Part shown: one piece after another, positions 59,587-64,000 of the stretch
How the letters are laid out: each line of letters starts with the position of its first letter
Numbering within the stretch: position 1 is the stretch's first letter
Origin: Methylotenera_A sp031417915
GTDB taxonomy: Bacteria; Pseudomonadota; Gammaproteobacteria; Burkholderiales; Methylophilaceae
Length of the DNA stretch: 64,000 nucleotides
Direction of reading: 5' to 3'
Assembly: GCA_031417915.1 (NCBI GenBank)
Contig: JANOWN010000028.1
Span: 29,237 to 93,236 of the forward strand
Position numbers and translations under genes: made by a program
Notes under the pieces: generated by a model
Database searches by the model: none
What the model was told of the DNA's origin: nothing
What the model saw: only the letters and a program-made list of their open reading frames with translations

Positions 59587-61836
59587 TTATGCTACTTTTG
59601 CCATTTTTTGCTTCTTTAAAGAGGTTTTTACTTTAATTTCACTCTTTAATTTTGTTTCGCTGGGCTTTGATTCTTTCGCTTTTTCAATGGGCAGCACTAT
59701 AGTAATACAGGCGCCACCTGTTAGGTTGTTTTCTATTTTAATTTGTCCAAAATGTTCTTCAATCATCTTTTTAACAATCGCCAAACCCAAACCCGTGCCA
59801 TGTACTTTGGTGGTGACATAAGGTTCGAAAGCGTGCGAAAGCAAATCCACAGGGAAGCCTTGCCCATTATCTTTCACGATAAGTTTTATAGTGGTTTCAT
59901 TAAATACGGTTTGCACCAAAATCTCCGGTGCTTCCACTTGCTTCAGCGCGTCTTGCGCATTTTGCATTAAATTATGCAGCACTTGCCGCAACATGGTCGC
60001 GTCGCCCTTTATATCTGGCATATTGGGCATTAAGCTGTAGCTAATTTTAACTTGTGCACCGTCTTCACTATTTGCCTCATCTTTGGCGCCTTCATAAAGC
60101 GCCGAAACGTCTTTAATCAGTTTATTAATATTCAACTTACTTAAATTGGCCGAAGGCGCGCGTGCGTATTCGCTAAACTCATTCACCATACTTTTCAAAG
60201 CCGTCACTTGATTCACAATAGTATCAGTGCCGCGCAGCAATACATTGGCATCATCTGCGCTTAATTTTGCGCTGAGCTTATGTTGCAAACGTTCAGCAGA
60301 AAGCTGAATCGGCGTCAGTGGATTTTTAATTTCATGCGCCAGCCGCCGCGCCACCTCGCCCCAAGCCGCGTCACGCTGCGCTTGCGCCATGGTGGTGACA
60401 TCATCAAACACTACCACAAAGCCGCTGCCTGCGCTGGCTGGCAAACGCGTCGCGCGCACCAATAATAATTGCTTGCCTTGTGGTCGCACAATTTCAAGCT
60501 GTTTGGTCAACTCTTGCTTTTCTTGGCCTTTGGTTTTAGTCAACTCGTAATGCGATTGCAACAATTGTATAAATTCTGTTAAATAAATTTGGTTTTTGGC
60601 TATTTCAGCAAAAGGTATATTCTCAAATGGAACAAGATTCATTTCTAAAATAGTACTTGCCGCCACGTTATAAGTGCGTAACTCGGCTTTTTCATTGAGT
60701 GCCAATACGCCCGAAGACAAATGCGCCAAAATAGTTTCTAAATAACCACGCGCCGCTTCAACGCGCGCTCTGTTCCTATCTGCCGCCTTGGTGGCGTCAT
60801 CCAATTGGCGCGTCATACTGTTAAACGATTTCACCAAAATACCCAGTTCATCTTCGCCGTGTTCGGGCAACATGGTGCTGTAATCGCCGCTGGCAATGGC
60901 GCGCGTGCCTTCTGCCAACACGCTAAGCGGTTGCGTTAATCTGCGGCTGAGTACAAACGCAATAGCCAATGCAGATAACATGGCCAGCATCAATACCAAG
61001 GTCAGCGTGAGCTTAAAATTATCCTTAAGTGAATCGCGGCTGTACGAAAGCTCCTGATAATCGCGATACACGTCTTGCACCGCCTCCGCTGTGTTTGAGA
61101 GCGATTTTGGCACTGGCTGTAACAGCTGCAAAATGCGCGTTTCGCCAGCAAGCTCCTGCACATTCACTGGCGCCAACACGCGTAAATACAGACCTTTATT
61201 GGGAATCGGCTCAATTTTTCCATACACGCGCGTTTGCGCTTGGCGCAACTGCTGTACGCTGGGCAATTCTGGCAAAAAACTATTCGGATCGCTACTAGAA
61301 ATCGAGATAATGCGGCCTTGCGGCGTGAGTAAAACCGCATCTTGAATACCCGACTTTTCGCGTAAATCATTCAGTAAACTATAATGTGTGCGTGATGGTT
61401 GAAAAGCCAAGCTGGTGGCCATGTTCTCAGCTTTTTCTTCAATATCTGTCAGCATAATATCGAGTGCGCGTTGCCCCAAACTCAAACCGCCATCCAACGC
61501 CGATTCTACCTTCACGTTAAACCAAGATTCTATCGAACGCGTGAGAAAATTCACCGAAACCAAATACACAATCAGCCCAGGAATAATCGCCATCAAAGCA
61601 AATGTGCCCAGCAAGCGCAGTGTGAGGCGGCTGCCCATGACGCCGCTTTTAATTTTTTTGTATAAATGCCAAAGTTGAAAGCCAATCAGCACGACAAGTG
61701 CGCCTGCCAAGGCAATATTGATGTACAGCAGAATTTTGTAGTAATCGCCAGAAATGGCTGTATTCGCGCTTGCCAACGAAAGCAGGTATAACAACACCAA
61801 ACCCAAGGCCGCACTTACAAATAAAACATATCTCAT
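59587..61836 (-). CDS. NtrY-like sensor histidine kinase
   Basis: A 749-residue membrane kinase. Four membrane helices: two at 1-60, one near 85 and one near 285. The periplasmic/extracytoplasmic sensor region spans about 105-275. HAMP follows (LTQPLSVLAEGTRAIASGDYSTML), then a PAS region (about 375-480), H-box RRLAHEIKNPLTPIQLSAERLQHK near 500, and ATP-binding GHGTGLGLAIVKKMIEEHFG region near 680. A lysine-rich tail of about 25 residues ends the protein. It stands in the conserved rsmB-DUF4390-ntrY-ntrX order. Confidence 0.92.
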   Translation of the reverse strand: MRYVLFVSAALGLVLLYLLSLASANTAISGDYYKILLYINIALAGALVVLIGFQLWHLYKKIKSGVMGSRLTLRLLGTFALMAIIPGLIVYLVSVNFLTRSIESWFNVKVESALDGGLSLGQRALDIMLTDIEEKAENMATSLAFQPSRTHYSLLNDLREKSGIQDAVLLTPQGRIISISSSDPNSFLPELPSVQQLRQAQTRVYGKIEPIPNKGLYLRVLAPVNVQELAGETRILQLLQPVPKSLSNTAEAVQDVYRDYQELSYSRDSLKDNFKLTLTLVLMLAMLSALAIAFVLSRRLTQPLSVLAEGTRAIASGDYSTMLPEHGEDELGILVKSFNSMTRQLDDATKAADRNRARVEAARGYLETILAHLSSGVLALNEKAELRTYNVAASTILEMNLVPFENIPFAEIAKNQIYLTEFIQLLQSHYELTKTKGQEKQELTKQLEIVRPQGKQLLLVRATRLPASAGSGFVVVFDDVTTMAQAQRDAAWGEVARRLAHEIKNPLTPIQLSAERLQHKLSAKLSADDANVLLRGTDTIVNQVTALKSMVNEFSEYARAPSANLSKLNINKLIKDVSALYEGAKDEANSEDGAQVKISYSLMPNMPDIKGDATMLRQVLHNLMQNAQDALKQVEAPEILVQTVFNETTIKLIVKDNGQGFPVDLLSHAFEPYVTTKVHGTGLGLAIVKKMIEEHFGQIKIENNLTGGACITIVLPIEKAKESKPSETKLKSEIKVKTSLKKQKMAKVA

Positions 61837-62393
61837 TGTTTTATGTCTTTAAGCGCCCACTCAAATTTTTGCGAGCTCAAATTCCATTTTTCGGAAGCGA
61901 TGGTGTCCACCTGAATCGCCTTCGGCAGCTTGGTTTGGTCTAAGCGAATCAACAGTGCGGCGTTATAAACCTCATTTTTTTCAATCAATGATTTTTCTAC
62001 CACTTTCCAATCGCTTAATTCCGCCAGTTCTTGTTTGGCCTCGCTCAAGGTTTCAAAGGATTTTTGATGCTTGCCACGATTCACCAAATACTGACGACTT
62101 AGCGCGTGATAACTCAACATAATATTTTGTGATGTGGTGACAATTTCGTCGTCGAACCAGTATTGGCGAGGGCTTACGATTTGAAACTCCACCAAAAAGT
62201 TAAGTGGCACGCCTTTGTTAATCGCTTCTTCAATTTCATTATCAAAGCTAAATTCCACGTCCGCGTTCAAGCTGTAATACTCATCTAGCGGCTGTAATTC
62301 AGCGCTTTTGATATTGATGCTACTAGCGGCCGATGCAAAGGTCGTCACGCACAACAGCAGTAAAAATGCGCTAATTTTTAACAAGTAGTGCAT
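61833..62393 (-). CDS. DUF4390 periplasmic protein
   Basis: A 186-residue protein with a signal peptide (MHYLLKISAFLLLLCVTTFASAAS). The mature region has family traits: SINIKSAELQPLDEYYSLNADVEFSF, then INKGVPLNFLVEFQIVSPRQYWFDD and SYHALSRQYLVNRG. Function unknown. It is always near ntrY and rsmB in betaproteobacteria. ATG at 62393 is chosen because it starts the signal peptide; it overlaps the rsmB 3' end by 23 bp. The stop overlaps the ntrY start (ATGA). Confidence 0.85.
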   Translation of the reverse strand: MHYLLKISAFLLLLCVTTFASAASSINIKSAELQPLDEYYSLNADVEFSFDNEIEEAINKGVPLNFLVEFQIVSPRQYWFDDEIVTTSQNIMLSYHALSRQYLVNRGKHQKSFETLSEAKQELAELSDWKVVEKSLIEKNEVYNAALLIRLDQTKLPKAIQVDTIASEKWNLSSQKFEWALKDIKQ

Positions 62394-63723
62394 AAAAAAA
62401 GCCATCATGCTGTGCATTTGGAATAAGTTGACCATTTAGCGTATGTATATTCTTCTCAAGATTTTTATCAATGTCGTTAGTCATTAAAAGCGGCAATTGA
62501 GTTGCATCCGCATTTTTTTGCAAAAAATTGTCGATTTGTTGTTGATTTTCTTCATTAAAAATCGAGCAAGTCACATAGAGTAATTTACCTTTTTTTGCCA
62601 AACATTGCCACAATTGTTGCAAAATTGCCGATTGTTGTTGCGTAAATGTTGCAATATCGGTCTCGCGGCGTAGCCATTTAATATCCACATGCCTGCGCAC
62701 AATGCCAGACGCGGTACACGGCACATCTGCCAAAATACGGTCGAATGGCTTATCGGCTTTATAAGTTGCCGCATCGCCCAATTGTAAATTGGCGCTTAGT
62801 TTCAGCCGTTTTAAATTGCTTTCCACCCGATTTAAACGACTGGCATCGTTATCCAAAGCAGTTAGCGAGACATCTACTAATTCTAAAATATGTCCCGTTT
62901 TTCCACCCGGTGCAGCGCAGGCATCCAAAACTTTCATATTCGGCTGCAAATCCAATAAATGCGCCGCCAGTTGCGCGCCGTAATCTTGCACCGAAACCAC
63001 GCCATCTGCAAAACCTGGCACTTGCTCAACGGGTAAAGGTTTCGTCAACATCACCGCATCGGCGCCAAGATGCACTGCATCGATACTTTGCCGAGCCAAT
63101 AATTGCAAATATTCCTCGGTGTTTGTGAGCCTGCGATTTACGCGCAAAGTCATGGGCGGATGCAAATTTCCTGTTTTTAATATGCTCTGGAAGGCACATG
63201 GATATTGGTCTGCAGGGCTACTATTTTTAGCTGTTTTTTGCTTAATATCTTCTAGCGGATATTGTTTTTTAAGCTTGTTTATCCACCATTGTGGATAAGA
63301 ATACAGTGCGATTTCATCCGTTTTTAATTTTTCAGCCAGTGCATCTTTTTGACGCAAAAAATTACGCAACACGCCATTGACCAAACCTTTTGCCCAACGC
63401 GGTTTTGCATCACCCGCCGCTTTAACTGCCTGATTCACCACGGTAAAATCATCGGCTTTATCGTGCAACAACTGGTAAATCGCCACCAATAAAAGTGCCG
63501 TAATATGTTCATTGCTCAACGGTTTTTCTAACAACTGCGTCAAGTAAGCGTTCACCTCACCATAAAACCGTAGCGTGCCATAACTTAAATCCGCCGCCGC
63601 ACCGCGCTGTTGCGGCGTGGCGTTTGGGTAACTGCTTAACGCATCTGGCAAAGCTAAAGTGAGGTTGCGGCCAGCTAAGACGTTGGATACGGCAATTGCG
63701 GCAATTTGTTGGGAAATATACAA
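62371..63723 (-). CDS. rsmB: 16S rRNA (cytosine-967-C5)-methyltransferase RsmB with element-encoded insertion
   Basis: A 450-residue enzyme. The NusB-like N-terminal domain spans about 1-145; the SAM domain has DACAAPGGKTGHILEL near 260 and the catalytic cysteines in DVPCTASG near 330 and YVTCSIFNEEN near 390. Residues 159-178 (DIKQ to AFQ) appear as an extra stretch before the conserved HPPMTLRVNRR, compared with remembered E. coli RsmB. Part of this (SSPADQYPCAFQS, 168-180) is encoded by the palindromic element. Start is TTG at 63723, abutting a terminator-like hairpin; no alternative keeps the conserved N-terminus. Confidence 0.93.
   Translation of the reverse strand: MYISQQIAAIAVSNVLAGRNLTLALPDALSSYPNATPQQRGAAADLSYGTLRFYGEVNAYLTQLLEKPLSNEHITALLLVAIYQLLHDKADDFTVVNQAVKAAGDAKPRWAKGLVNGVLRNFLRQKDALAEKLKTDEIALYSYPQWWINKLKKQYPLEDIKQKTAKNSSPADQYPCAFQSILKTGNLHPPMTLRVNRRLTNTEEYLQLLARQSIDAVHLGADAVMLTKPLPVEQVPGFADGVVSVQDYGAQLAAHLLDLQPNMKVLDACAAPGGKTGHILELVDVSLTALDNDASRLNRVESNLKRLKLSANLQLGDAATYKADKPFDRILADVPCTASGIVRRHVDIKWLRRETDIATFTQQQSAILQQLWQCLAKKGKLLYVTCSIFNEENQQQIDNFLQKNADATQLPLLMTNDIDKNLEKNIHTLNGQLIPNAQHDGFFYALLVKN
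63182..63220 (-). repeat. Palindromic element inside rsmB (sense, in-frame)
   Basis: Read on the minus strand: GCCCTGCAGACC, then AATATCCATG, then an altered right side ending CAGAGCATA. The left half is nearly identical to intergenic copy 1. Outer arms GCCCTG/CAGAGC still pair with one mismatch. It is read in a frame giving SPADQYPCAFQS. Confidence 0.75.
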
Positions 63724-63749
63724 AAAAGGCTTTCTAAACTAGAAAGCCT
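63722..63749 (-). terminator. Terminator hairpin abutting the rsmB start
   Basis: On the minus strand, AGGCTTTCTA and TAGAAAGCCT form a perfect 10-bp stem with a 3-base loop, followed by a run of six T. The last T is the first base of, or directly touches, the TTG start codon of rsmB. It is an ideal intrinsic terminator shape for transcription arriving from beyond 63750. Confidence 0.8.
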
Positions 63750-64000
63750 GATTTTACTTGATACCTGACCGAAGGTGGCACTTAACTGATTTTTAAATCC
63801 CCTTGCCGCGCCTGAGGGTTTGGCGCCAAGGTCGCTGTGAAACAGCGGGCACTTGGCGGACATGACCTTTACGGTTAATGCCAGCAGATGGAAAGCGGCG
63901 AGGACTGTTTGAGTGCTGAAAGCACGAGTTCCGCAGCCGCCCAGATGCGGCGCTAAGACCGAAGGAAACAAGCGGCAGCGGGGTAGCCTTTTCTTTGGTT
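63750..64000. other. Non-coding region resembling a recurrent betaproteobacterial repeat
   Basis: About 250 bp without a convincing gene up to the window end. Several short inverted repeats are present (for example CGCTG/CAGCG near 63830-63855 and GTGCTGAAAGCAC near 63912). An open minus-strand frame reads GGCGTRAF..., ...AKCPLFHSDLGAKPSGAARGF; I recall this type of translation from repeated, mis-annotated open frames in many beta- and gammaproteobacterial genomes. I therefore regard it as part of a larger repeat cut by the window edge rather than a protein gene. Confidence 0.4.

Noticed and set aside
63675..63971. Minus-strand open frame of 98 codons upstream of rsmB
   Set aside because: It runs across a terminator hairpin and out of frame into rsmB; it resembles recurrent spurious open frames in repeat regions.

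Overview
The window reads as a gene-dense chromosomal stretch of a Gram-negative betaproteobacterium with a fairly AT-rich genome. The neighbourhoods point that way: pepA-holC facing lptFG, PP0621-pilS-pilR, purM facing a PerM transporter and hda, kdsD-kdsC-lptCAB-rpoN-hpf-hprK-rapZ, and rsmB-DUF4390-ntrY-ntrX. A Methylophilaceae-like relative is my best guess, from gene order alone. No rRNA, tRNA, CRISPR array, prophage or complete insertion sequence was seen.

Layout. 1-4.3 kb: divergent MidA-type methyltransferase and pteridine reductase, then a small accessory island (wHTH protein plus nucleotidyltransferase, and a ParE/RHH toxin-antitoxin pair) before ttcA. 4.3-8.6 kb: topA, a PBP7-type endopeptidase and an orphan gcvH. 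8.6-16.1 kb: a repeat-containing coiled-coil protein, holC-pepA, lptFG, and an ECF sigma-DUF3619-DUF3106-(RDD) cluster. 16.3-28.4 kb: PP0621-pilS-pilR, a CaCA exchanger, ampD, an RND pump, a DAACS symporter and an RsmB/NOP methyltransferase. 28.4-37 kb: two DUF3108 proteins, purM, a PerM-like transporter, hda, a foreign-looking DUF4238 gene, a COG2509 flavoprotein and chaA. 37-44.6 kb: bepA-soxY-soxZ, moaC, a small secreted protein behind a twin-operator promoter, a beta-barrel protein, a lipoprotein, thiO and a Kef-type antiporter. 44.7-58.2 kb: Kdo/LPS export, sigma-54, HPF, HprK, RapZ and the soluble PTS proteins, then DUF4870, prlC and xth. 58.3-63.7 kb: ntrX-ntrY-DUF4390-rsmB on the minus strand.

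The genes combine into several modules: LPS synthesis and export (kdsD, kdsC, lptA, lptB, lptC, lptF, lptG), a sugar-free regulatory PTS (hprK, rapZ, EIIA-Man, HPr, EI) behind rpoN-hpf, sigma-54 two-component control (PilSR, NtrYX), and RNA modification (ttcA, two RsmB-type enzymes).

The most interesting structure is not a gene. A dispersed palindromic element of about 38 bp has a nearly invariant loop core (CAATATCCATGCGG) and stems that change together. It occurs five times between genes, four of them exactly between convergent gene ends. It also occurs three times inside coding sequences (gcvH, the RsmB/NOP gene, rsmB), read in different frames. In rsmB it appears as an in-frame protein insertion. 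This resembles the behaviour of Rickettsia palindromic elements and I do not recognise the family. Other notable signals are twin palindromic operators at the nucleotidyltransferase island, a promoter with an operator filling its spacer in front of a small secreted protein, and a 19-bp hairpin directly upstream of the hpf ribosome binding site.
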